Source of the DNA: Clostridium sp. UBA3947
GTDB lineage: Bacteria; Bacillota; Clostridia; Clostridiales; Clostridiaceae
Reading direction: 5' to 3'
Length of the DNA: 7,932 nucleotides
Assembly (NCBI GenBank): GCA_002385545.1
Contig: DGDR01000055.1
Span: 1 to 7,932, forward strand
Below, piece after piece: positions 1 to 7,243 of the stretch (position 1 is the first letter of the stretch; every line of letters begins with the position of its first letter). The position numbers and the translations under genes were made by a program. Under the pieces are notes generated by a model. The model searched no databases and was not told the DNA's origin. It saw only the letters and a program-made list of their open reading frames with translations.

Positions 1-5
1 ATATA

Positions 6-22
6 GGTCAAAGAAAGTCAAA
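6..22 (+). promoter_or_regulatory. CtsR operator (CtsR box), perfect consensus
   Basis: A direct heptad repeat, GGTCAAA-GAA-AGTCAAA, matches the known CtsR consensus RGTCAAANANRGTCAAA at every defined position. CtsR dimers bind this site and repress class III heat-shock genes. It lies in front of ctsR itself, so the operon is expected to be autoregulated. The box ends only six bases before the ribosome site of ctsR, so it sits at or downstream of the transcription start. The promoter hexamers must lie at or before the left edge of the window and cannot be read here. Confidence 0.93.
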
Positions 23-42
23 GTCTGTGAGGTGGTATAACA

Positions 43-498
43 GTGAGATTATCAGATATAATCGAAGAATTTATAAAGGATTTATTGAATGAAAATGTAG
101 ATAATGAGTTGATGATACAGCGTAATGAATTAGCAAGTTATTTCAGCTGCGCCCCATCTCAGATTAACTATGTTTTAACTACCAGATTCACTACGGATAA
201 AGGTTATTATATTGAAAGTAGGAGAGGTGGTGGAGGCTGCATAATAATTAAAAGACTTAATCATAAAAAGAGCAAAAACCTGTTGGATACTATAAACGAA
301 AGAATTGGAGACAGCATAACTAATGATAAGGCTGTGCAAATTATAGAAGGCTTGCAGCAATCTAATTTGATAACAGAGAGAGAAGCGGCTATTATGAAGG
401 CTACCGTTAATGATAGAACCCTATATGGATATGAAAACAGAAATACTCTTAGGGCAGATATTCTTAAATCTATAATTATGATTTTATGCCATCAGTAA
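43..498 (+). CDS. ctsR: CtsR, transcriptional repressor of class III stress genes
   Basis: CtsR is a dimeric winged-helix repressor of clp and related heat-shock operons; it is released from DNA on heating and marked for ClpC-dependent degradation. The 151-residue length is typical of the family. The N-terminal helix-turn-helix spans about residues 24-48, including the conserved PSQINYVLTTRFT stretch (38-50). The wing follows with RRGGGG at 60-65, the glycine-rich thermosensing loop. Arg61, next to the glycines, occupies the place of the wing arginine known to be phosphorylated by McsB in bacilli. The rest is the C-terminal helical dimerisation domain. The residue after the glycines is Cys66, where Bacillus CtsR has Tyr; Cys36 is the only other cysteine before the C-terminal region. 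The start is GTG, supported by GAGGTGG at 29-35 seven bases upstream and by family alignment (SDIIEEFIK at the N-terminus). First gene of the operon. Confidence 0.96.
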   Translation: MRLSDIIEEFIKDLLNENVDNELMIQRNELASYFSCAPSQINYVLTTRFTTDKGYYIESRRGGGGCIIIKRLNHKKSKNLLDTINERIGDSITNDKAVQIIEGLQQSNLITEREAAIMKATVNDRTLYGYENRNTLRADILKSIIMILCHQ

Positions 499-510
499 AG
501 GAGGATTTAT

Positions 511-1035
511 ATGTATTGTGATAAATGTAAGTCTAATATTGCCACGGTTCACATTGTAAAGGTGGTAAATGGAGTTAAGCAGGAGTTTAACTTATGTCAA
601 GATTGTGCTAAGGAAAGTAAGGAAGTTGACTTAAGCGATTCCTTAAGTTTTCATAATTCCTTCTCCTTTCAAAATATATTAAGTGGATTAATGGATTACT
701 TTGACCAATCTCAGAGAACTAGTACTGCTAGGGAAGAAAGCTGCCCTACCTGCGGAACCACCTATGGAGAATTTAAGAAAACTGGTGTTTTGGGTTGCCA
801 TAATTGCTATAAGTATTTTAATTCTGTGATAATGCCAGTAGTTCGAAGGGTTCAAGGAAATGTAGAGCATATGGGAAAGATACCAGTGAGAGCGGGCAAG
901 GATATACTTGGGAAAAGAAAATTAACTCACTTGAAGGAAGAACTACAGAAGGCTATTTTAATGGAGGAATATGAAAGGGCTGCGGAGCTAAGGGACCAAA
1001 TTAGAGAGCTGCAAAAAAGCGAGGGGGAGATATAG
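511..1035 (+). CDS. mcsA: McsA, zinc-finger activator of the McsB arginine kinase
   Basis: McsA binds and activates McsB and helps deliver substrates to ClpC. The 174-residue product has four CxxC pairs, at Cys3/Cys6, Cys29/Cys32, Cys78/Cys81 and Cys96/Cys99, which is the family's zinc-binding pattern. It ends in a UVR motif (about 138-169, with YERAAELRDQIREL), a short helical hairpin shared with UvrB/UvrC and with the ClpC linker. The linker between the two zinc modules (about 38-75) is rich in Ser and Phe and looks flexible. The start ATG has a strong ribosome site, AAAGGAGG at 497-504, which overlaps the ctsR stop codon, so translation is probably coupled. In bacilli the cysteines also let McsA respond to oxidative and metal stress; all eight are kept here. 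No anomalies seen. Confidence 0.95.
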   Translation: MYCDKCKSNIATVHIVKVVNGVKQEFNLCQDCAKESKEVDLSDSLSFHNSFSFQNILSGLMDYFDQSQRTSTAREESCPTCGTTYGEFKKTGVLGCHNCYKYFNSVIMPVVRRVQGNVEHMGKIPVRAGKDILGKRKLTHLKEELQKAILMEEYERAAELRDQIRELQKSEGEI

Positions 1036-2058
1036 ATGAGAAATTGGCAGCAATATTCTGAGAATAATGAAGACTTAGTAATAAGCAGTAGAATTAGAGT
1101 GGCCAGAAACTTAAACAATAGAAAGTTTTCCCACAAGCTGAGACCAGATGAGGAAAGAGAGCTTGTAAAAGAAGTGGAGGATTCACTTTTTAAAGCTTCA
1201 CATATAAGGCAGAACTACGAGGCCATACATTTATGGGAGTGTAGTGATCTGCAGGCCACAAAGTACTTAGAGGAGCATTTGATAAGCAAGGAGCTTATAA
1301 AAAATAAGGAAGGCTCAGCCTTTATTTTAGGAGAAAATGATACGGTAAGTATAATGATAAATGAAGAGGATCATATTAGGCTACAGTGCATATCTGCAGG
1401 TCTTAATCTTAGAGAAAGCTATGCCTTAGCAAGCAGGATAGATGATCTTATAGAGGAAAGTGTTGAATATGCCTTTGATGAGAAAATAGGTTATATTACA
1501 GCATGTCCTACCAATTTAGGTACTGGTCTTAGATGTTCTGCTATGATTCATCTCCCTGCCTTGACAATGAACAATGAAATGAATGGAATACTTAAAGCCT
1601 TAACTCAAGTAGGTATGACTATTAGAGGCCTGTATGGAGAAGGTAGCAAGGCTTTAGGTAACATTTATCAGATATCAAATCAGATTACCTTAGGACTTTC
1701 TGAGGAGGATATAATCTCAAACCTTGAGGCAGTAGTTAATGAAATTATAGGCCAGGAAATTGCTACAAGAAACCGCCTATATTCAACCTATAGATATGAA
1801 TTAGAGGATAAAATATATAGATCCTTAGGAATTTTAAGAAGTGCTGCTCTATTAAATATAAATGAATGCTTTGAGCTCTTATCTAGTGTAAGGATGGGCG
1901 TTGAAATGGGTATAATTAAGGACGTAGACAAATGCCTACTGAACCAACTATTAGTAGAAACTCAACCAGCATCTTTACAGTTGAGCTTTAATACTAGATT
2001 AAATGAAAAGGAGTTAAATATTAATAGAGCAAGATTGGTGAGAGAAACTCTAAAATAG
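1036..2058 (+). CDS. mcsB: McsB, protein arginine kinase
   Basis: McsB transfers the ATP gamma-phosphate to arginine side chains, marking proteins for ClpC-ClpP and inactivating CtsR. The phosphagen-kinase fold is evident: ISSRIRVARNL at 16-26 (nucleotide-binding arginines), NEEDHIRLQ at 109-117, the signature CPTNLGTGLR at 157-166 with the catalytic-site Cys157, and RGLYGEGS at 197-204 with the loop glutamate Glu202. Cys157, Arg197 and Glu202 align with Cys167, Arg207 and Glu212 of the Bacillus enzymes by a constant offset of ten. At 340 residues it is slightly shorter than the B. subtilis protein. Near the C-terminus, where McsB normally carries the phosphoarginine-pocket motif RDxxRA, this protein reads LNINRA (327-332), so the Arg and Asp are replaced. 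The ATG directly abuts the mcsA stop codon; GGGGGAG at 1023-1029 is the ribosome site, implying translational coupling. Confidence 0.95.
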   Translation: MRNWQQYSENNEDLVISSRIRVARNLNNRKFSHKLRPDEERELVKEVEDSLFKASHIRQNYEAIHLWECSDLQATKYLEEHLISKELIKNKEGSAFILGENDTVSIMINEEDHIRLQCISAGLNLRESYALASRIDDLIEESVEYAFDEKIGYITACPTNLGTGLRCSAMIHLPALTMNNEMNGILKALTQVGMTIRGLYGEGSKALGNIYQISNQITLGLSEEDIISNLEAVVNEIIGQEIATRNRLYSTYRYELEDKIYRSLGILRSAALLNINECFELLSSVRMGVEMGIIKDVDKCLLNQLLVETQPASLQLSFNTRLNEKELNINRARLVRETLK

Positions 2059-2089
2059 CTAGAGATTTTTAAATGGAGGTGTAGAGAAG

Positions 2090-4534
2090 ATGATGTTTGG
2101 TAGATTCAGTGAGAGGTCACAAAAGGTACTTGTTTATGCTCAAGAAGAGGCAAGAGAGTTTAAGCATGGGTATGTAGGAACAGAGCATATTCTCTTGGGG
2201 CTACTAAGAGAAGGTGATGGGATAGCTCATAGAGTATTGTATGATATGGGAATAACTTTAGAAAAAGTTAAAAAGTTAATTCATGACTTTGAAGGTAAGG
2301 GAGATTTGGATCTTTTTAAGAATGAAATACCTCTAACTCCTAGAACAAAAAGGTTGTTGGAGTTAAGTCATGTTGAGGCTAGAAGTTTAAATCATAACTA
2401 TATTACTCCTGAGCATATATTACTGGCTTTAATAAGAGAGTCTGAGGGAGTAGCCTATACTATATTATCAGCTTTAAAAGCTGACTTTGAGAAAATTAAA
2501 AAAGAAATCCATCAAAGTATGGCTGGGGAACAACAGGTTGCTTCAGTTTCTGCTGCTAGAAGTAAGGAGCAGTCCACACCAAACCTTAACCAGTTTGGTC
2601 GTGATTTAACTGAGATGGCTAGAGAAGGAAAACTAGACCCTGTAATAGGTAGAAACAATGAAACTCAAAGGGTACTGGAAATATTATGCCGTAGAATTAA
2701 AAACAACCCCTGCTTAATTGGAGATCCTGGTGTTGGAAAAACTGCTATAGCTGAAGGTTTAGCCCAAAAAATAGTTGAAGGCAGTATTCCAGAAATCTTG
2801 AAGGATAAGAGAGTAGTAACTTTAGATTTATCCTCTATGGTAGCAGGCTCCAAGTATAGAGGGGAGTTTGAGGAAAGATTAAAAAAGGTTATGGATGAAA
2901 TCAGGAAGGCAGGCAATGTAATCTTATTTATAGATGAAATTCATACCATAATTGGAGCTGGTGGCGCAGAAGGGGCTATAGATGCTTCTAATATTTTAAA
3001 GCCAGCCCTAGCTAGAGGGGAAATTCAATGCATAGGGGCCACTACTATTGATGAATACAGAAAGTATATCGAAAAGGATTCTGCCCTAGAAAGAAGATTT
3101 CAACCAGTTATGGTAGGTGAGCCTACTAAGGAAGAGGCCATATTAATTTTAAAGGGCTTAAGGGATAAGTATGAAGCCCATCATGGGGTAAAGATTACTG
3201 ACGATGCTATCGAAGCTGCAGTTAATTTATCAGATAGATATATCACTGATAGATTTTTACCAGATAAGGCTATAGATTTAATTGATGAGGCTGGGGCAAA
3301 GGTTAGAATTCAAAATTTAACAGCACCACCAGACTTAAAAGAGATGGAAGAGCAGTTAGAAAAGCTTACAAGGGAAAAGGAAGATGCTATTAGAGTACAG
3401 GATTTTGAAAAAGCAGCTCAGCTTAGAGATATGGAAAAGGAATTGAAGGATAAGCTTGAAAATGAAAAGAAGAATTGGAAAACTCAAAATGATGTAACTA
3501 AGCATATAGTATCTGAAGCTCAAATAGCAAGTGTAGTAGCAAAATGGACAAATGTACCAGTAGAGAAGCTGACAGAAAAAGAATCTGAAAGATTACTTAA
3601 GTTAGAAGAAATTCTCCATAATAGGGTTATAGGACAGGAAGAAGCTGTTAAGGCTGTTGCTAGAGCTGTAAGAAGGGCTAGAGTTGGCTTGAAGGATCCT
3701 AATAGACCTATTGGCTCCTTTATCTTCTTAGGACCTACTGGTGTAGGTAAAACTGAGTTGAGCAAGGCTTTGGCTGAAGCTATGTTTGGAGATGAAAACA
3801 ATATAATTAGAATAGATATGTCTGAATACATGGAAAAGCATGCCGTATCTAGACTTATAGGATCTCCTCCTGGATATGTAGGCTATGATGAAGGGGGGCA
3901 GCTTTCTGAAAAGGTTAGAAGAAATCCTTATTCCGTTGTTTTATTCGATGAAATAGAAAAGGCTCATCCAGAGGTATTTAATATTCTATTACAGATACTA
4001 GAGGATGGAAGATTAACTGATGGAAAGGGTAAAACTGTAAACTTTAAGAATACCATTGTAATTATGACTTCTAACGTAGGAGCTTCAACTATTAAAAAGC
4101 AAAAGACCTTAGGCTTTAATGTTGCTGGTGAAAAGGAAAAAGAAAATCAATATGAAAAGATGAAAGAAAATGTGATGGAGGAACTTAAGCGAAGCTTTAG
4201 ACCTGAATTCCTAAATAGAATAGATGATATAATAGTATTCCATCAGCTAGAAGAAAAGGACTTAAGAAGAATAGTATCCTTAATGCTAAATTCTGTGGCA
4301 AAGAGACTTGGAGAGCAAGGTATTAGTATTGAATTTGATGAATCTGCAAAAGAGTATTTAGCAAAGGAAGGCTTTGATAATCTTTATGGAGCTCGTCCTC
4401 TTAGAAGGGCAATAACTAAAACTGTAGAGGATAAGTTGTCTGAAGAAATATTAAGGGGTAATATTAAGGCTGGAGAAAATATTAAGGTTTCCGTAAAAGA
4501 TGGCGAACTCCAATTTGAAAATGTGTATAATTAA
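2090..4534 (+). CDS. clpC: ClpC, AAA+ unfoldase of the ClpCP protease
   Basis: This is the Hsp100 ATPase that unfolds substrates and threads them into ClpP; McsB-phosphorylated proteins are docked on its N-domain. The 814-residue product shows the full order: two Clp-N repeats (about 8-50 and 82-126), AAA domain 1 with Walker A GDPGVGKT at 211-218 and Walker B Asp282-Glu283, a short middle domain with a UVR-like helical hairpin (about 425-460), then AAA domain 2 with Walker A GPTGVGKT at 548-555, Walker B Asp620-Glu621 and the arginine-finger/sensor stretch FRPEFLNRID at 703-712. The ClpP-docking tripeptide is LGF at 674-676, so it should work with ClpP rather than alone like ClpB. The short middle domain and UVR motif favour ClpC over ClpB or ClpE. 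The start MMFGRF matches the family; GGAGGT at 2075-2080 lies nine bases ahead. Thirty-one bases separate it from mcsB. It is the last gene before a terminator. Confidence 0.97.
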   Translation: MMFGRFSERSQKVLVYAQEEAREFKHGYVGTEHILLGLLREGDGIAHRVLYDMGITLEKVKKLIHDFEGKGDLDLFKNEIPLTPRTKRLLELSHVEARSLNHNYITPEHILLALIRESEGVAYTILSALKADFEKIKKEIHQSMAGEQQVASVSAARSKEQSTPNLNQFGRDLTEMAREGKLDPVIGRNNETQRVLEILCRRIKNNPCLIGDPGVGKTAIAEGLAQKIVEGSIPEILKDKRVVTLDLSSMVAGSKYRGEFEERLKKVMDEIRKAGNVILFIDEIHTIIGAGGAEGAIDASNILKPALARGEIQCIGATTIDEYRKYIEKDSALERRFQPVMVGEPTKEEAILILKGLRDKYEAHHGVKITDDAIEAAVNLSDRYITDRFLPDKAIDLIDEAGAKVRIQNLTAPPDLKEMEEQLEKLTREKEDAIRVQDFEKAAQLRDMEKELKDKLENEKKNWKTQNDVTKHIVSEAQIASVVAKWTNVPVEKLTEKESERLLKLEEILHNRVIGQEEAVKAVARAVRRARVGLKDPNRPIGSFIFLGPTGVGKTELSKALAEAMFGDENNIIRIDMSEYMEKHAVSRLIGSPPGYVGYDEGGQLSEKVRRNPYSVVLFDEIEKAHPEVFNILLQILEDGRLTDGKGKTVNFKNTIVIMTSNVGASTIKKQKTLGFNVAGEKEKENQYEKMKENVMEELKRSFRPEFLNRIDDIIVFHQLEEKDLRRIVSLMLNSVAKRLGEQGISIEFDESAKEYLAKEGFDNLYGARPLRRAITKTVEDKLSEEILRGNIKAGENIKVSVKDGELQFENVYN

Positions 4535-4558
4535 GAAAGAGTATTGTCTGTAAAATCC

Positions 4559-4595
4559 AAGATATTTCTCAGCCCTGCTGGGAAATATCTTTCTT
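4559..4595 (+). terminator. Intrinsic terminator after clpC
   Basis: AAGATATTTC at 4559-4568 pairs perfectly with GAAATATCTT at 4582-4591. The helix continues through a T-G wobble and CAGC/GCTG to give a stem of about 15 pairs with a three-base loop (CCT, 4574-4576). A short T-rich stretch (CTTTCTT) overlaps and follows the 3' arm. It lies 24 bases after the clpC stop and should end most transcripts of the ctsR operon. The rest of the 122-base clpC-radA gap is AT-rich, and I see no promoter there with both hexamers at proper spacing. Confidence 0.85.
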
Positions 4596-4656
4596 GCAAT
4601 AAGCAGCAAATAATTTATCATTTAAAATCTAATTTTTAATAAACAGGAGAAGGTTT

Positions 4657-6036
4657 ATGAAAACAAAAACTATTTATATATGCTCAAATTGTGGCTACGA
4701 AAGCCCTAAATGGATGGGAAAATGCATAGATTGCGGCGCTTGGAATACCTATTATGAGGAAGTAGTGGAGGTAAAAAAGGCTTCTGGAGGAAAGGTAACT
4801 ACAGATAGAAAAGCTGTAGCGGCAAAAAGATTAACGGAGGTAACTGCAAGTAATAGTGACAGGATTATTACTAATATTAGCGAATTTAATAGGGTTATGG
4901 GTGGAGGCATAGTTAGGGACTCTCTCACCATAATTACTGCTAGGCCAGGAGCTGGTAAATCAACCTTGCTATTGCAGGTGGCAGATGATGTAAGCAATCA
5001 GGGCTACAAGGTTTTGTATGCCTCTGGAGAGGAAAGTGAGAGCCAGATAAAGAATAGGGCAGAAAGAATACTAAAAAAAATAAATAATGATATCTGGGTT
5101 GTATCGGATTCTAATATGAACAATGTACTCCATTCAGTAAAGGATATAGATCCAGATTTGATAATTATCGATAGTATTCAAACCTTTGCTTTGGAGGAAT
5201 ATAGCTCTAGACCAGGCTCGCCTACACAGACTATGGAGTGTGCTAATGAATTATTAAAGGTAGCAAAAAACGGACAAAAGCCTAGGGCTGTAATAATGGT
5301 TGGACAAATGACTAAGGAGGATGAAATTGCAGGACTTAGAGCTTTGGAACATCTTGTGGATACGGTACTTATAATCGATGGAGAAAGCGGTGAGGAGCTC
5401 AGATCCTTGATAGCCTCTAAAAATAGATTCGGTAGTACCGGAGAAATGGGTTTTTTTTCTATGACTGAAGAGGGGATGGTCCCTATTGATAACCCTTCTG
5501 AATTTTTTATGACTAAGAGAGAACCAGGACAATTGGTTTCTGGTAGTGCATTAACAGTTATGAAAGAGGGAACGAGACCAATCATAGTTGAAATAGAAAG
5601 CTTAGTTTCTCATTCCTTTACGCCTTATCCATCACGAATTGGTGAAAGCATAGGTCGAGAGCAATTAAATACCTTAATATCTATTTTAGAGCAAAGAGGA
5701 AGAATTCCACTGTATGATAAAAATGTAGTTATTAAAAGTACTGGTGGCATTAGGCTTAGAGAGCAATCGGTAAATTTAGCTGTAATAATGAGTATAGTGT
5801 CCTCAACCAATAATACACCTATTGATGCTGATACTTTGTTTATTGCGGATGTTGGCCTAACAGGAGAGCTGAAAAAGGTACCTTCCTTGGAAGCTAGAAT
5901 AAGAGAAGCGGATAGGATGGGCTTTAAAAGGGTTTATATAGCTAAAGGAGCAATAAGGGACAAATCTAAATTTAAGGACATTAAAGCAATAGAACTTAAT
6001 AATATTCAGCAAGTTATTGGCCATATATTTAGATAA
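4657..6036 (+). CDS. radA: RadA (Sms), DnaB-like DNA repair and recombination helicase
   Basis: RadA is a hexameric ATP-driven motor that loads on recombination intermediates with RecA and extends D-loops by branch migration; in Bacillus it also interacts with DisA. The 459-residue product has the usual architecture: a four-cysteine zinc finger (Cys9, Cys12, Cys23, Cys26, with the KWMGKC context), a RecA-like ATPase with Walker A ARPGAGKS at 95-102 (Lys101) and Walker B around DLIIIDSIQ at 167-175, the family-specific KNRFG motif at 255-259, and a C-terminal Lon-protease-like domain (about 285-459), which in RadA is structural and not proteolytic. The P-loop begins with Ala rather than the common Gly, which the general [AG]xxxxGK[ST] pattern allows. 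The ATG is preceded by AGGAGAAGG at 4645-4653. It follows the clpC terminator and precedes disA, as in many Firmicutes. Confidence 0.96.
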   Translation: MKTKTIYICSNCGYESPKWMGKCIDCGAWNTYYEEVVEVKKASGGKVTTDRKAVAAKRLTEVTASNSDRIITNISEFNRVMGGGIVRDSLTIITARPGAGKSTLLLQVADDVSNQGYKVLYASGEESESQIKNRAERILKKINNDIWVVSDSNMNNVLHSVKDIDPDLIIIDSIQTFALEEYSSRPGSPTQTMECANELLKVAKNGQKPRAVIMVGQMTKEDEIAGLRALEHLVDTVLIIDGESGEELRSLIASKNRFGSTGEMGFFSMTEEGMVPIDNPSEFFMTKREPGQLVSGSALTVMKEGTRPIIVEIESLVSHSFTPYPSRIGESIGREQLNTLISILEQRGRIPLYDKNVVIKSTGGIRLREQSVNLAVIMSIVSSTNNTPIDADTLFIADVGLTGELKKVPSLEARIREADRMGFKRVYIAKGAIRDKSKFKDIKAIELNNIQQVIGHIFR

Positions 6037-6045
6037 TAAGTATAA

Positions 6046-6070
6046 ATATTGTAAAAAAGGTTGACAATAT
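6046..6070. repeat. Inverted repeat in the radA-disA gap
   Basis: ATATTGT at 6046-6052 is mirrored by ACAATAT at 6064-6070, a perfect seven-base inverted repeat with an 11-base purine-rich spacer. It overlaps the TTGACA hexamer at 6061-6066. The right arm is followed by AAAAG rather than a T-run, so it is not a rightward terminator. It could be an operator for a dimeric regulator or a chance symmetry in AT-rich DNA; no known operator is recognised. Confidence 0.4.
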
Positions 6071-6089
6071 AAAAGTATATTTGGATAGC
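6061..6089 (+). promoter_or_regulatory. Possible weak sigma-A promoter for disA
   Basis: A perfect -35 hexamer, TTGACA (6061-6066), is followed after 17 bases by GATAGC (6084-6089), which keeps only the central ATA of a -10 box. The next good AT hexamer, TATATT at 6076-6081, is too close. A start from here would give a very short leader before the disA ATG at 6107. The -35 is convincing and the -10 is not, so this may be a regulated or chance site; disA could equally be read from radA. Confidence 0.3.
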
Positions 6090-6097
6090 ACTAAGAT

Positions 6098-6103
6098 GGT
6101 GAT
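6098..6103 (+). promoter_or_regulatory. Ribosome binding site of disA (GGTGAT type)
   Basis: There is no AGGAGG in front of disA. GGTGAT matches the downstream half of the full Shine-Dalgarno sequence AGGAGGTGAT and lies three bases from the ATG at 6107, the spacing expected for that register. The earlier ATG at 6096, GTG at 6099 and ATG at 6102 are out of frame with disA, and a TGA overlaps the true start. Confidence 0.6.
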
Positions 6104-6106
6104 GGT

Positions 6107-7171
6107 ATGAGGCAAGATAATGATAAGGAAATAAAAAGTATTTTAAAGGTGGTGGCACCTGGGACTCAGCTTAGAGAGGGATTGGAGAATATTCTGAGAG
6201 CCAAAACAGGAGCTTTAATTGTTCTGGGAGATAGTGAAGAAATAATGAAGCTAGTTGATGGTGGCTTTATGATTAATGCTGAATATAATTCGTCCTACAT
6301 ATATGAACTGGCAAAGATGGATGGGGCTATAATTTTAAGCAGTGATTTAAAAAGAATACTTTTTGCTAATACCCAGCTAGTGCCCGATTCTTCCATACCA
6401 ACCTTTGAAACTGGCACAAGGCATAGAACAGCCAATAGGGTGGCTAAGCAAACGGGAGCTATAGTTATTGCTATATCCCAAAGGAGACATATAATAAGTG
6501 TTTATAAAAATGATTTGAAGTATGTTCTAAGGGAGAGTAGCGTTGTGTTAGCTAGGGCTAATCAAGCTATTCAAACCTTAGAGAAATATGTATCTGTACT
6601 GGATAGGGTTTTGAATAATTTGAATACCCAAGAGTTTCAGGATATGGTTACTTTAATGGATGTAACTACAGCTATACAAAGAACTGAGATGGTTATGAGA
6701 ATTGTAGCTGAAATTGAGAGGTATATATGTGAACTAGGAAATGAAGGGCGACTTATAAGCATGCAGCTCAACGAGCTGGTTAAATTTATAGAGCAGGATG
6801 GAGTCTTGCTCATAAGGGATTACTGTAGAGCGGACTACGACTATAACGAGGTGTATAAGGGAATTCAAAATTTATCTTCTGATGAGATTTTGGATGTGGA
6901 TTTGATAGCTAAATTGTTAGGATACAGTGGTGTGCCACTTATGGATACCCTAATTTCTCCTAGAGGCTATAGAATACTCTCTAAAATCCCTAGAATTCCA
7001 TCCACCGTTATAGAAAACCTTATAAAAAATTTCAAGGAGTTGAAGGCTGTTATAGAAGCAAGTCATGAAGAGTTAGACAAAGTGGAAGGTATAGGTGAAG
7101 CCAGAGCTAAGGCTATTAGAAGAGGCTTAAGAAGAATAAAGGAGCAGATACTTCTTAAGCAAAACTATTAA
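6107..7171 (+). CDS. disA: DisA, DNA-integrity scanning diadenylate cyclase
   Basis: DisA condenses two ATP into cyclic di-AMP and is inhibited when it meets branched DNA, linking DNA damage to second-messenger level. The 354-residue product has the N-terminal DAC catalytic domain (about 10-145), with the conserved DGA at 72-74 and GTRHRTA at 103-109 that hold ATP and metal. A helical spine follows (about 150-290), then a C-terminal helix-hairpin-helix DNA-binding domain (about 310-350, with VEGIGEARAKAI). Length and motifs are those of the octameric Bacillus enzyme, so activity is expected. It starts 70 bases after radA; the partnership with RadA is known from Bacillus, where RadA lowers DisA activity. 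Initiation relies on a GGTGAT-type ribosome site. No good rightward terminator follows; the hairpin at 7203-7232 has its T-run on the other strand. Confidence 0.97.
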   Translation: MRQDNDKEIKSILKVVAPGTQLREGLENILRAKTGALIVLGDSEEIMKLVDGGFMINAEYNSSYIYELAKMDGAIILSSDLKRILFANTQLVPDSSIPTFETGTRHRTANRVAKQTGAIVIAISQRRHIISVYKNDLKYVLRESSVVLARANQAIQTLEKYVSVLDRVLNNLNTQEFQDMVTLMDVTTAIQRTEMVMRIVAEIERYICELGNEGRLISMQLNELVKFIEQDGVLLIRDYCRADYDYNEVYKGIQNLSSDEILDVDLIAKLLGYSGVPLMDTLISPRGYRILSKIPRIPSTVIENLIKNFKELKAVIEASHEELDKVEGIGEARAKAIRRGLRRIKEQILLKQNY

Positions 7172-7190
7172 CGTATACATTCTTATTATG

Positions 7191-7232
7191 GATAAATAAA
7201 AAAGAACAATAACCAGAGACAGCTATTGTTCT
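7191..7232 (-). terminator. Intrinsic terminator of the minus-strand gene
   Basis: AGAACAATA (7203-7211) and TATTGTTCT (7224-7232) form a perfect nine-pair stem with a 12-base loop. Read on the minus strand, the stem is followed by TTTTTTATTTATC (7203 down to 7191; the first T is shared with the stem), a good termination tail. The hairpin starts 12 bases after that gene's stop codon. In the plus direction the following bases are AAATCTTTC, so it would terminate disA transcripts poorly. Confidence 0.8.
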
Positions 7233-7243
7233 AAATCTTTCAA

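Noticed and set aside
4594..4628. TTGCAA with TAAAAT or TTTAAA boxes as a radA promoter
   Set aside because: The spacing is 21 to 23 bases, well outside the usual 16 to 18, and the hexamers are common in AT-rich DNA.
4939..4962. RadA Walker A begins with Ala (ARPGAGKS) rather than Gly
   Set aside because: The general P-loop pattern [AG]xxxxGK[ST] allows it, Lys101 and Ser102 are kept, and I believe similar variants occur in other clostridial RadA proteins; not evidence of inactivity.
5178..5585. Minus-strand open frame of 135 codons inside radA
   Set aside because: It lies wholly within a well-supported RadA coding region and has no recognisable domain; it is a shadow frame, as are the other minus-strand frames inside clpC, radA, mcsA and ctsR.
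7203..7232. Shared hairpin as a terminator for disA
   Set aside because: The plus-strand bases after the stem are AAATCTTTC rather than a T-run; the proper tail is on the minus strand, so only weak bidirectional action is possible.
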